Source of the DNA: Poteriospumella lacustris
Taxonomy: Eukaryota; Sar; Chrysophyceae; Chromulinales; Dinobryaceae
DNA: 36,915 bases
Reading direction: 5' to 3'
NCBI GenBank assembly: GCA_008000375.1
Contig: SMOI01000306.1
Span: 1-36,915 of the forward strand
The position numbers and the translations under genes are program-made. Positions 21,201 through 29,027 of the stretch are shown in pieces; within the stretch, counting starts at the first letter, position 1; every line of letters begins with the position of its first letter. Below the pieces are notes generated by a model that ran no database searches, had not been told where the DNA came from, and saw nothing but the letters and a program-made list of their open reading frames with translations.

Positions 21201-22003
21201 GGAATCTCGTCCGAAAAGAGGCTCTTCGACACCGTCGGAGACAACTTGCTCTCGCTGGCGTCGAAGCTGCTGAACGAGTTCACAGACGACGACAGATTCG
21301 GGGCACGCGGGCTTCGCTTTGCCTCGACAAATCGTGAGCTGGTCTCAGACACCGCTGCCGCCTTCAGACTGGTCAGCGTCATCTTCATGCGCTCGTCCGC
21401 ATTGAACAGGTCCGGCGTCGACGCCGAGTTCTTCGCGCCGGCGCCTGTTGAGCTGTTGGTGCTGCTGTGTTCGCTTCCTGGTTGATGTGCAATGCCCAGC
21501 AACCCCGCGCTGGATGAGCCAACAATCTTCGCATCCGCCTCCAGGTCTGTCCCTCTCGGCGGCGGCGACCAGTTGTGCCCGAAGGTGTCGGCGATGTTTT
21601 TGCTGCTGGAAGGCGTCGAAATGCCGCTGGGGGTGAGGACGGTGCTGGCGCTATTTGCATAATCTCGAGGAACTGCCTCGTGTTTCGCCTCTGCGATGTT
21701 TGGAGAGCGGGGCGGCAAGGAGTCCTTCGGTTGCACCAGCTGGACGTTTTTGGCAGAAATCTCCAAGTCGACTTTAACTTTGCGGAAATAGTCCAGCTGC
21801 TTGTTGTTTACTTTCATTAAGTCCCAGTCTGTGTGCCGAATACCTTGGATGGTGCCGATATCTTCATCGATCAAAACCAATACTTCGCCATTTCCTCGGT
21901 GCTGGTAAATGCGCATGTGTTGGTGGGCTTGGTCCAGAGGAATAATTGAGTTTTCGGCCGCCCGCCGCTTGTCGCGGTTCGCCGCAGAGACAGCGGCTCC
22001 CAT
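18233..22003 (-). CDS. large AGC protein kinase, MAST/Greatwall/IREH-like
   Basis: The intronless 1256-residue protein begins MGAAVSAANRDKRR, a good N-myristoylation signal with basic residues following. A Ser-rich disordered region carries SQS repeats (about 310-335). A zinc-finger-like motif CSDCGRVF with a further His and Cys (about 378-405) recalls the C2H2-type finger of plant IREH kinases. The kinase domain starts near 604 (GKGGFGAVYLA). A 40-residue insert precedes the ATP lysine (LFAVKAM), then MEYCPGGDCL hinge, HRDIKPDN (about 756) and GDFGLS (about 775). Roughly 215 Ser/Gln/Ala-rich residues then intervene before the activation-segment end GNYFYSCPEIV (about 1000) and DHSVDYWAVAVMAF. 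Such an insert between subdomains VII and VIII is the mark of the Greatwall/MASTL, Rim15 and IREH group, which act in cell-cycle and nutrient signalling. The C-terminus ends in an Ala/His run. All catalytic residues are present. Confidence 0.88.
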   Translation of the reverse strand: MGAAVSAANRDKRRAAENSIIPLDQAHQHMRIYQHRGNGEVLVLIDEDIGTIQGIRHTDWDLMKVNNKQLDYFRKVKVDLEISAKNVQLVQPKDSLPPRSPNIAEAKHEAVPRDYANSASTVLTPSGISTPSSSKNIADTFGHNWSPPPRGTDLEADAKIVGSSSAGLLGIAHQPGSEHSSTNSSTGAGAKNSASTPDLFNADERMKMTLTSLKAAAVSETSSRFVEAKRSPRAPNLSSSVNSFSSFDASESKLSPTVSKSLFSDEIPRRKPGDRRRFEPRPYYPAAQRALNDRSLDDINSQSQSLSQSVSQSFSQSMGAKDDTSTRSCHSVGSETLFASGHVTSADPLASHHYSLTQLYSYAHCQLPSLMTSLAARQMQCSDCGRVFVGVSAAEALRDHSGQCAERQIMRQSFDRTNAALLGDLQELSLLESYDVARAALPRLVRSLDEASRRLRSYLIQAANLQHMNANFVTARRLHTSLTRLLQDVERLISDVHSSLLLAPPSGGALGMSGSLPNASSAASVAGPSMLHLGHAGGGGSHATATAGGAGGNGEAVAAMAAFRHLNALQVLAQRALQRLQDKVFVMEQCGRAIVGLQHFDFLRTVGKGGFGAVYLACRKADRAQAISSAQQDAKEDGSAELLSRTNDPGLLAAAGVPLFAVKAMQGAAIRKHNAIAQVMREKMVMAQANKYSDFFVRMLCSFTFQSQLFLAMEYCPGGDCLTLLSTMRRFPEVVAQHFIAQVCVAVQHLHLHGVVHRDIKPDNVLITARGHVKLGDFGLSVPYPAAVQSAAQALVAPQSPTRPPLHQQFTSGSMSTSASLAPPQTPRSTIQQAQRQQQLALAGLSQSGQTSSSRSASVSGSAPLVPQFTPWLSGSDGAPVELGAAAADEASLLQLLLQDASAAGAADGPSLPQPLPPIASHGSAAALLHDPAAAQLQRLCQVQQATLELLQAMPATPSEPQSSASHLPSTDSSSSLFFGHVAAPGLQQLHSRVGNYFYSCPEIVVGREYDHSVDYWAVAVMAFHFVAGCTPFEGEDKKATLDNIVMHKVQWGAVPRGVSAECKAFIEAILCAPQPSQRLGHRSAADVLGHPFFLDVDFATLYDGFGPLFPQLPALHSHHTPASQFSQMSQLSMSQSAGVSLSISTVVSHQTPQPGAPAPGAPLATVAAAAPGDGAAADHNASLQSLPLFTMLGEDETADLPDFNNPVAGPGGVAAAAHHHAAAAAAAAAAGGDGLKSAAASLDTDRDFEIYTLYP
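18312..18340. repeat. GCC trinucleotide run coding poly-alanine
   Basis: A near-perfect triplet run inside the 3' end of the kinase gene encodes ten consecutive alanines after a His triplet, about 40 residues from the C-terminus. It is likely length-variable between strains. Confidence 0.9.
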
Positions 22004-22486
22004 TTACAGTCTCAGTATATTTTATGACGCGACATTCACGTCCTAAGGCCTAAGCCATAAGGCCACGCACGGTACATACAATGCGAGAGCGACGAGCAGC
22101 GGTGAAACAGGAAAACGGACGACACGACCGGCGCGGCGCGAGACACACCGGCCGTGCACACATTGGCATCAGAAAGCACAGCCACTGTTTGACGATTTGG
22201 AAAAATAATGTACAAATCCGGGCTGGAGCCGTTTCGAGTTTCTTGAAGTCTAGGTTGGGCAGTTTTGGGTTTGGGCCTTTGTGATGGGTCGTCGTCGTCA
22301 TGTAGTATGTAGGGAGTCTGTTCCTCTGTTCCATATGGTGGTATCTGTATGGGTCTATATGCTCTGGTTTTCGGGGTCCATTACCCATTACCGCCTAACA
22401 GTACGCCGCTTTTAAACGTGATCATTCGTGGCGCCCCCGCCCCCCCCCCCCCATAACTTTTGCTTCAGTCGACAAAGCACCGTCCG
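22004..22486. promoter_or_regulatory. shared divergent promoter region, kinase and ribD
   Basis: These 483 nt separate the starts of the minus-strand kinase and plus-strand RibD genes. Near the kinase start, 22011-22025 is AT-rich (AGTATATTTTATGAC) and could act as a TATA-like core. A long C-run stands about 35 nt before the RibD start codon. Confidence 0.45.
22434..22452 (+). repeat. C-run (five C, G, thirteen C) before ribD
   Basis: The run ends 34 nt upstream of the RibD ATG, so it lies in the core promoter or the 5' leader. On the minus strand it is a G-run able to form a quadruplex. Length is uncertain, because homopolymers are error-prone in sequencing. Confidence 0.85.
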
Positions 22487-23821
22487 ATGTTTCTCTTGTC
22501 GAAGGCAGCGGCTTTGTCGTGGTGGTCCTTCTGCAGTTTCCTTGTCCATGTTGTTTACACGGCCCCCACTGACTCTTTTTATATGAATGAAGCTGTGGGG
22601 TTGTCTCTCAGAGCAGAGGGGCGGACGAGACCCAATCCTTTGGTCGGATGCGTCGTTGTGAACTCCACTTCCAACGAAATTTTGGGCCGAGGCTGGCACC
22701 ACATGGCGGGCGGGCCTCACGCAGAAGTTTGGGCCCTTCGAGATTGTGGTCCGCTCTCAAGTGGACGCAAGCCGAAAGACCTCACTGCGTACGTCACTCT
22801 GGAGCCTTGCAACCACTTCGGCCGCACGCCACCGTGCACCAGGGCCCTCTGTGCCGCGGGGGTTTCTCGTGTGGTCGTTGCGCTTTTGGACACCGACACG
22901 CGCGTGGCTGGCAAGGGCATTGAGTTCTTGCGCTCGCAGAACGTTTCAGTGGACCTTCTGCAGACGAGAGCTGAGCCTGAGAGCGACCGCGTCGTCGAGC
23001 TGTGCGCGCGCGGCAACGCTCCGTTTCTGTTCCGAGCGAAGTGTGGTCGGCCACTGCTGCAGCGACTTGTACTTGAACCCAGCACGCGGCTGTCCTCTTC
23101 AGGCGCCGCGGCTGCTCCAGATTGGCTGAACGAGCCCTCTGAGTTCTGGGCGCGAGTGTGCGCGCTGCAAGACACGTTCGTCGTCGACGCGCCGGTGACG
23201 GCCTCGTGGCTGCGCCGCCGACCACACGAAACCGTCTCGGGAGCGATGCAGGCTCTACGCGACTTGACATGGCGACTACACACTGCGCTGGCACGCCACA
23301 TGCGCCTCGTGGTCTGCCTCTCGGAGGCCGATCTGCGGTCGGTCGCTGGCGTTGACGACGCGGCGGCGTGGCTGGCCGCCGTCGCCGACAAGAGCAGCGC
23401 AGACACCGACCGCCGGCCGGACGAGGTAGTCTTTGCGCTATTCCGCGACGGTCGCAGGCGCTCGCCCGGGGAAGAAGACGGCGCAGGACGCGGTGTGTGG
23501 TGCATGCACGGCGTCGGCGACAGCAACGTGCAGCAGTCGCTGGGCGAATGGTGCGCGGCCCGTCTGCAGTCCAACGGCGTGTCGCTGCTGACTGCCGGAG
23601 CGGCGCAAAGATCCGCCGAGCCAGACGACGAGGAGGAGGTGATGCTGTGTTCACTCTCGGACGAGGCGCATCACGTTTCGGCTTCGGACGGGTCCGAGGG
23701 CGACGTCGCTGGTCGGTTGATGTGGCGACGGGTGCTGGGCCGGCGCCTGCTTGCGCACCGACCGCGCCTCCTTCCTCTGCACCGCCTGCTTCTCTCGCCG
23801 CAGGGCGAGGAGCGAGGGTGA
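22487..23821 (+). CDS. ribD: RibD-type riboflavin deaminase with diverged reductase region
   Basis: The intronless 444-residue protein deaminates the pyrimidine intermediate of riboflavin synthesis. The ATG at 22487 is the first in frame and begins a hydrophobic leader (MFLLSKAAALSWWSFCSFLV) that suggests entry into the secretory path to a secondary plastid. The deaminase domain spans about residues 38-165: TRPNPLVGCVVV, the zinc ligand and catalytic GGPHAEVWAL, then LEPCNHFGRTPPCTRAL with both zinc cysteines, and DTDTRVAGKGIEFL. The C-terminal half sits where RibD has its NADPH-dependent reductase, but only faint similarity remains and the usual substrate motifs are not visible, as in plant PyrD, where reduction is done by a separate PyrR. 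It is convergent with the TUG-like gene, with only 18 bp between stop codons. Confidence 0.9.
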   Translation: MFLLSKAAALSWWSFCSFLVHVVYTAPTDSFYMNEAVGLSLRAEGRTRPNPLVGCVVVNSTSNEILGRGWHHMAGGPHAEVWALRDCGPLSSGRKPKDLTAYVTLEPCNHFGRTPPCTRALCAAGVSRVVVALLDTDTRVAGKGIEFLRSQNVSVDLLQTRAEPESDRVVELCARGNAPFLFRAKCGRPLLQRLVLEPSTRLSSSGAAAAPDWLNEPSEFWARVCALQDTFVVDAPVTASWLRRRPHETVSGAMQALRDLTWRLHTALARHMRLVVCLSEADLRSVAGVDDAAAWLAAVADKSSADTDRRPDEVVFALFRDGRRRSPGEEDGAGRGVWCMHGVGDSNVQQSLGEWCAARLQSNGVSLLTAGAAQRSAEPDDEEEVMLCSLSDEAHHVSASDGSEGDVAGRLMWRRVLGRRLLAHRPRLLPLHRLLLSPQGEERG

Positions 23822-23839
23822 AGATGGGCCGAGTTACGG

Positions 23840-25645
23840 TTACAGCTTGAACCATTTCGGTTTCGCCGGTCCCTTTTTGGCTTCGCTGGCGCTGTCGAGA
23901 GCACCAGCGCCGGCGGTTTCGGCGGCGGTCCGCGCGGGGACGTCGGCGACAGGCACCAGAGGCACACTCTGAGGCCGCAGCGTGGCGTCAGCACACGCCG
24001 TCTTGCTTGTCGCGCTCTCCTGGAGTCGCGGGTGCACGTAGGCGAAGCTGGGCCCCGCGGCCGCAGACGCCGCAGACACCGGCGGGGCGCCGCTGCGCCA
24101 CTGCAAGTTCAGCACGGCGGCAGGCACGAGGCCGACCTCTGCCAGCGTGCACGAGAGCACGTTGTGATCGCTCTCGCCGTCTTCGTCGCACACATCTCCT
24201 TGTGGCTGCCCCGACGGGCGTTGCGGTGCGTAGACGGTGCGCGGGGGAGCGGTGTAGAGCTCGAACACGTCGCAGAAGGCGGCCTGCGCCACTCCGACGC
24301 GGCGAAGCTCCGCCTCCGTCGACGGAGGCGCCGAGCCGATCTCTTCTGCTTGCCATTCCTCATCGTCGCCATCGCCACCGTCGCCGCCTTGTGCCAGACA
24401 GACGCGATGCAGCCACAAGTAAACGTCCGCGACGGTGTCGCGCGGGTGGAAGTGGCCGACAAACTGCAGCCGGTCGGGGAGGCGCACGCGCAGCACTGTT
24501 TCGCGGTAGACCTTCTCTTGTTGCAAGCGCTGCAGCTCGCGAACGGCGCGAGTGGTAAGTGGCGCGTCGCTGCTTCCGTCGCCGGTGAGCGCCTTCAGAG
24601 TCTTCTGGAGCACCGATCGCGGAAGCGGTCCGCTCGGCTCCGGGTCGCCCTGGACGGACAGCGCGACTGCGGTCTCGGGGCTATCACCGGGATAGAGCAC
24701 CTTCGTCTGGCGCCCAATTGAACCCCTTGCGCCCTCCAACTCGCGTCGCCGTCGCCGTAGAGCCCGCAGCTGTTCGTCGGTGGCAGAGCGAGCTTTGCGC
24801 GCGCCGCTGTGGACGACTTCTACCGGCGGGTTGGGGGCGTCCGGACCGACGACCGCCGCACCCATCGCCGGTCGGACAATGAAGGAACGAAATGGATCAA
24901 AAGGAATCTCGCTGTGGCTGGAGATAGGCGCGGCGAGCCGTGGTCGTTCGTCTTCTGCCATCTGCAGCTCGTCCATCGCCGCCGTCAGAGCGACGAGCGC
25001 CTCTTGAGCGCGTCGCCTATTTTCTGCGGTGTCTTCAAATTGCAGGCGCATGTTAATTGAATCTTCCACAAATCCTGCTGACTCCAGGACTGTCTGAGCT
25101 CCTCGAGCTGCCTGAACTTTGTCCCGGAAAACTTTGTTTTGCGAGTTGATGATGCGCACGGTCGCGTCGTCAGGTCTGCACAGGAGATTGTGAATGTACC
25201 TCGTCAACACGGAGACTGCAGCCTTTGATGAGGCATCGAAGTTGTGCTGAAGGAGCAAGTCCACCGCTTCAGATGGACGGAGGGCGTGTGTAGTGCGGGG
25301 CGCGGGAGGGGCGGCAGATCCAGGCAGCACCCTAGCCACTTCTGCAAGCGGAGGCGCTGCGGACACCACCACGGGTGGTGCCTGTGAAACAACTGCGCTC
25401 TGAGCGGGTAGTCCCATCGATGCTATGGGGGCGACCAGCTCCAAATTGCTGTGATTAGGAATCGCTGCAAAGCGAAGGGGGAGAGACAGATCGAGCGCCT
25501 TTTGTTTCAGCTTCAACTGACAGTTAGTTGAGTCGACCCCAAAAGAGGCGGCAGCCTCTTGTACAAGGGTAATAAGCAACGTATTCGGAGAAGTGACCTT
25601 GTACTGGTACTTCTTTCCTTCGAAATGGATATTGTAAACTGACAT
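23840..25645 (-). CDS. TUG/ASPSCR1-like p97 cofactor with PUB and UBX domains
   Basis: The intronless 601-residue protein has three ubiquitin-pathway modules. Residues 1-75 are a TUG-type ubiquitin-like domain (NCQLKLKQKALDLSLPLRF, then IPNHSNLELV). Residues about 132-221 fit a PUB domain (AVSVLTRYIHNLLCRPDD, then RGAQTVLESAGFVED), a fold that binds the p97/VCP C-terminus. Residues about 385-530 form a UBX domain (TVLRVRLPDRLQFVGHFHPR, then VADVYLWLHRV and a final strand AVLNLQW), interrupted by acidic inserts. It ends PKWFKL, like the TUG family. The earlier in-frame codon is GTG; ATG at 25645 gives the clean start MSVYNIHFEGKK. Human TUG has UBL and UBX but no PUB domain that I know of, so this protein may grip p97 at two sites. 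It is convergent with RibD. Confidence 0.85.
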   Translation of the reverse strand: MSVYNIHFEGKKYQYKVTSPNTLLITLVQEAAASFGVDSTNCQLKLKQKALDLSLPLRFAAIPNHSNLELVAPIASMGLPAQSAVVSQAPPVVVSAAPPLAEVARVLPGSAAPPAPRTTHALRPSEAVDLLLQHNFDASSKAAVSVLTRYIHNLLCRPDDATVRIINSQNKVFRDKVQAARGAQTVLESAGFVEDSINMRLQFEDTAENRRRAQEALVALTAAMDELQMAEDERPRLAAPISSHSEIPFDPFRSFIVRPAMGAAVVGPDAPNPPVEVVHSGARKARSATDEQLRALRRRRRELEGARGSIGRQTKVLYPGDSPETAVALSVQGDPEPSGPLPRSVLQKTLKALTGDGSSDAPLTTRAVRELQRLQQEKVYRETVLRVRLPDRLQFVGHFHPRDTVADVYLWLHRVCLAQGGDGGDGDDEEWQAEEIGSAPPSTEAELRRVGVAQAAFCDVFELYTAPPRTVYAPQRPSGQPQGDVCDEDGESDHNVLSCTLAEVGLVPAAVLNLQWRSGAPPVSAASAAAGPSFAYVHPRLQESATSKTACADATLRPQSVPLVPVADVPARTAAETAGAGALDSASEAKKGPAKPKWFKL

Positions 25646-26289
25646 AGCCCTCTTCACTTACGATCTATGAAAAGAGCCAATTTCGCTGATGAGCCAGCGA
25701 GTGTTTCACGCCCTTTCCGAAGAAGACAGGGTATCAAGATGAACAGTACAAGGTGCCTTTCGAGGTGTATGAAAGTGGTACACAATCAATGTTGCTCCAA
25801 ATTCCATCAGGCCCAAGTTCGAAGAACTTCGTCTCACGTCTCACGTCTCACACATCTTAAAGGGTACATGAAAATATACGGTATATCCTGCTAACTTAAC
25901 TGAAATAAATAGTACAAAATGTACTACAACTTTTTAATGTCTGGGCATCAACAAATTCGATGCGAATCCAACAAAATTCTGCGAGCACTATACATGTATA
26001 AATGCACCTCAACAGCCTTACGGGAGAAGTCACCTTGTCGGAACAAAGAGGTTCTAAAAAATGGCATGCAACACTTGCACCGACCTACTCAGAGCTTGCA
26101 GAAACGCAGAAACTGAGGATGGTAGTTGAAACGCGTTTTGTCTGGAAGAAACGCTTCAAGATACCATTCATCTGGAACGTAACGGCTTGGCAACATGCGG
26201 CGTTGAGTTGTCGATCAGCTCGGTCTGTTTGAAAGTTTTGCAGAGCGAAGGTGGCGTAAAAATCATATAACTTCAGGTAATTTACCAAG
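25646..26289. promoter_or_regulatory. divergent promoter region, TUG-like and EGF-protein genes
   Basis: These 644 nt lie between outward-facing starts and are clearly the most AT-rich part of the window, with several ATG-poor short frames and no gene. The 7-nt unit GTCTCAC occurs three times in tandem at 25831-25851. A long AT-rich run at 25860-25930 could hold core promoter elements. Confidence 0.45.
25831..25851. repeat. heptamer array, three copies of GTCTCAC
   Basis: Three perfect consecutive 7-nt units inside the divergent promoter region between the TUG-like and EGF-protein genes. Confidence 0.95.
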
Positions 26290-28555
26290 ATGATGTACCA
26301 AACTGGGTTGCTCTTCCTCGTTGTAGGAAGCTTCCTGCAAACAATTCTGGCAGAATGCCCGAATGCGTGCAGCGCTCACGGCAAATGTGGAGCCTATGAC
26401 ATGTGCTCATGCTTCCGAAATTGGGTGGCGAACGATTGTTCAGAGAGTATGTCGTGTACAGATTACGCATTGTCTTTCTCACATTTGACATATGTCTCCT
26501 TTTCTTGCTGCAGGAATGTGCCAATTTGGTTTGGCTCACGTTGACAGTCCAAAGGGTGATTTGGACTCTTCCGGTGGAGCTCTCACTGGCCCCGGGTCCA
26601 AAGTTGTTGTTAACGACCAATTTTATCCGTATGGCACGACTGAACAGTATCCTGCCATGACCGATACGTACGACAATGTTTTGACCAACACTGCGCACGA
26701 GTATCGTGAATGCTCCAACAAGGGAATTTGTGACCGTACCACCGGAAATTGTGCCTGCTTCGAGGGCTACGAAGGTTCTGCTTGCCAACGTGCCAGCTGC
26801 CCTTCGAATTCGAACGGCGTTTGTTCCGGCCATGGTACATGCCAATCCATCCAAGAAATCGCGAACAACGATTTCAACAATATCTACGAATTGTGGGACA
26901 AGGACGCCACTATGGGTTGCGTCTGCGATGCGGGTTACGAAGGTGCTGACTGCTCTCAGCGCATGTGCAAGTATGGTGTGGATCCTCTTTACAAGGATAA
27001 CAATGCAACCATTCGCTATTCCAACTGGACGTACTTCATCTACACGGAATCGTCCACTGCCAACGTGTACGGCAACTACTCGTTGGTTTTCACTGATGCC
27101 CACGGTATGAAATGGAAAACCGATCCTATTGACATTGATGCAACCTGTGCGACCATCGCTACCACTTTGGAGAGCCTCCCCAACAACGTGATTCCGTCCA
27201 ACAGTGTTCGTTGCTACGAGTTCGATACGTCGGGAACCTACGGTCAAGATGCCAATGTGGAGCCTGTCTACGAAACCTCCATGTACATCAAGTCCAAGTA
27301 TACTGTTGCGTTCCCCAAAAATGCTGGTCGACTCCCCATTTTGGAGCTTGAGACTCACCTTGACGGCTCCCGCCCCACTCTTTACTCCGACGAAGTGACT
27401 TCGGATACTCTCAGCTGGAAAGTGTTCCCCAATGGTTATCACGGTGAAGACGTGGATTTCGTCGCCGACAGATGCTACGGTGTTACTGTCACCATCCAAG
27501 CTGCCAGTAACACTGGCTCTGACTACCTGCCTTATTTGTCCGGTTTGACTACTGCGGAGATCTCTCTGTTGAAGGCTTGTCTTGGCGACGCCGACGGCGA
27601 CTCCAGCAACAATCGTGATGTTCAGGACTGGGACTACGGAGATGATACGAATCCTCACTTGATCAAGTTGCAGGAAGCCACTCAATACAACCCATCTCTG
27701 CGCACGGACACCAATGGGTTCACCAATTATGACCCCGTTCTTACCGACGTTCCCATTTCTCACATCTGTGCCTCCTCTGACATCAATGACGAGTTGTTCG
27801 GACTCAACCGCTGCTCCAACAAGGACCCCTCTGCGTTCCTTGCTGTCCTCTATTACGATTACACCAACGAAAAGTTCCGTTTGTACCACCAAGCCACCAA
27901 AGACTACAGCTCTACCACCGAGTTCTACGTATACACTACTACGGGATATCTTCAGAAGATCTCCGCCAGTGCGATTGTTTTCAATAACCGCGCCACGAAC
28001 AACGCTTACTCGAACTCCCGCAGAATCAAGAACACTTACAGCAACACCTTGAACGTTGCTTTGACAACTGGGTCGACAACCACCACCTACTGGGGCGACA
28101 TGTCCTGCGAAACCACTCCTGCTGGTACTAATGGCGCGCTTGATTGCTTCGACAAGGGAGATTGGGCGATGTTCTTCAACACTGAAAGCGCTGCTACTAC
28201 CGGATTGGCGGCGAATGGTGCGTACCCCAACATGTACAAGATCGCGAAGATCTGGACCAAGGAGAAGATGAACCCGAACACCACCGATATCCCCAACCCA
28301 AAGCATCCTATTGCCCGTCACGAAATTGTGTTGGACTACAACACCAACTTCCGTTTCACTTACACGGGAGCGTCTGATGCCCTCGTCGGTCGTGCGTTCA
28401 AGTTCTACCCTCCCACCGACAAGGTCGATGGTGGATACCGATACTTCAAGCCTTGCGCTGGCCGCGGTGTCTGCAACACTGACAATGGCTTGTGTGAGTG
28501 CTTCGCTGGTTACCAGGGAGATGATTGCACTTGCCAGTGGGCCATGGCTGTGTAA
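26290..28555 (+). CDS. secreted EGF-repeat protein, candidate mastigoneme component
   Basis: Exons 26290-26446 and 26514-28555 give 732 residues; the 67-nt intron (GTATGT to CAG) restores DCSE-RMCQFGLAHVD. A signal peptide (MMYQTGLLFLVVGSFLQTI) ends near LAEC. EGF-like cysteine modules follow: CPNACSAHGKCG, CSNKGICDRTTGNCACFEGY, and VCSGHGTC with CVCDAGYEGADC. A 460-residue region of Tyr/Thr/Asn-rich beta-like sequence follows, with several N-x-S/T sites, then a last EGF module (CAGRGVCNTDNGLCECFAGY) at the C-terminus. This order resembles heterokont proteins of the Sig1/Ocm1 mastigoneme group, recalled rather than searched. Codon choice is strongly biased: the codon-aligned antisense frame is open for nearly the whole exon, so TTA, CTA and TCA are avoided, as expected for a highly expressed gene. 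The role is inferred. Confidence 0.8.
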
Positions 28556-29027
28556 AAGTGCGCTCTCGTATTATTCATAGAACACAAAGCTTCACCCAAA
28601 GTAATTTCTAAGATTCGGTGCACTGCACTGTTGGTGCCGTTCAATCTATCTTCAGCTGTTCCCTGTTGTAACTTGTGACTGGCTTGTGTCATCAAGTCAC
28701 CAGAGCCAGATGCCGTCGGACAGTTCCACTAGGTCTCGTGTAGTGCGCAGTGGGCAGTGTGCAGGGAGTGGGCAGTGTACTATAGTACTCCATACAGTGT
28801 GCAGTGATTGCTCGTCACTCGACAGTTTCATCTTCATACATAAAAGTCTTAGTTTGGAGACGTACAGCGACGCCAACGTTGGGTTTAGACTCAGAGGAGC
28901 AAGCGCCTCCCCACTGCGACCTGCGACGGAACTCGTAACTACAGACGACCACATGCGACGAGTGTCTCTACGACAGTCTTCACAGTCGTATTGTGACTAT
29001 GACTTCGCATTTTCAGTGGTGCGAGCG
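28556..29027. other. intergenic with GCAGTGK heptamer repeats
   Basis: These 472 nt hold the 3' UTR of the EGF-protein gene and the promoter of the dehydroquinate synthase gene. The reading frame of the latter extends upstream through this region, but the residues there are translated repeats without a signal-peptide character. Confidence 0.5.
28747..28778. repeat. heptamer array, GCAGTGG/GCAGTGT
   Basis: GCAGTGG, GCAGTGT and GCAGGGA run consecutively (28747-28767), followed after 4 nt by another GCAGTGT. Related fragments (GTGCAGTG) continue to about 28808. Confidence 0.85.

Noticed and set aside
18080-21337. 1085-codon plus-strand frame opposite the large kinase
   Set aside because: The minus strand encodes a complete kinase with all catalytic motifs. 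The plus frame is Arg/Val/Leu-rich without domains.
26282-28321. 679-codon minus-strand open frame opposite the EGF-protein gene
   Set aside because: Its codons are exactly complementary to the sense codons, so it stays open because TTA, CTA and TCA are avoided in the real gene. It has no recognisable domain, whereas the sense strand has a signal peptide and EGF cysteines.
28686-29027. N-terminal extension of dehydroquinate synthase
   Set aside because: The upstream residues come from the GCAGTGK repeats and 5' UTR, and a full signal peptide starts at the ATG at 29028.
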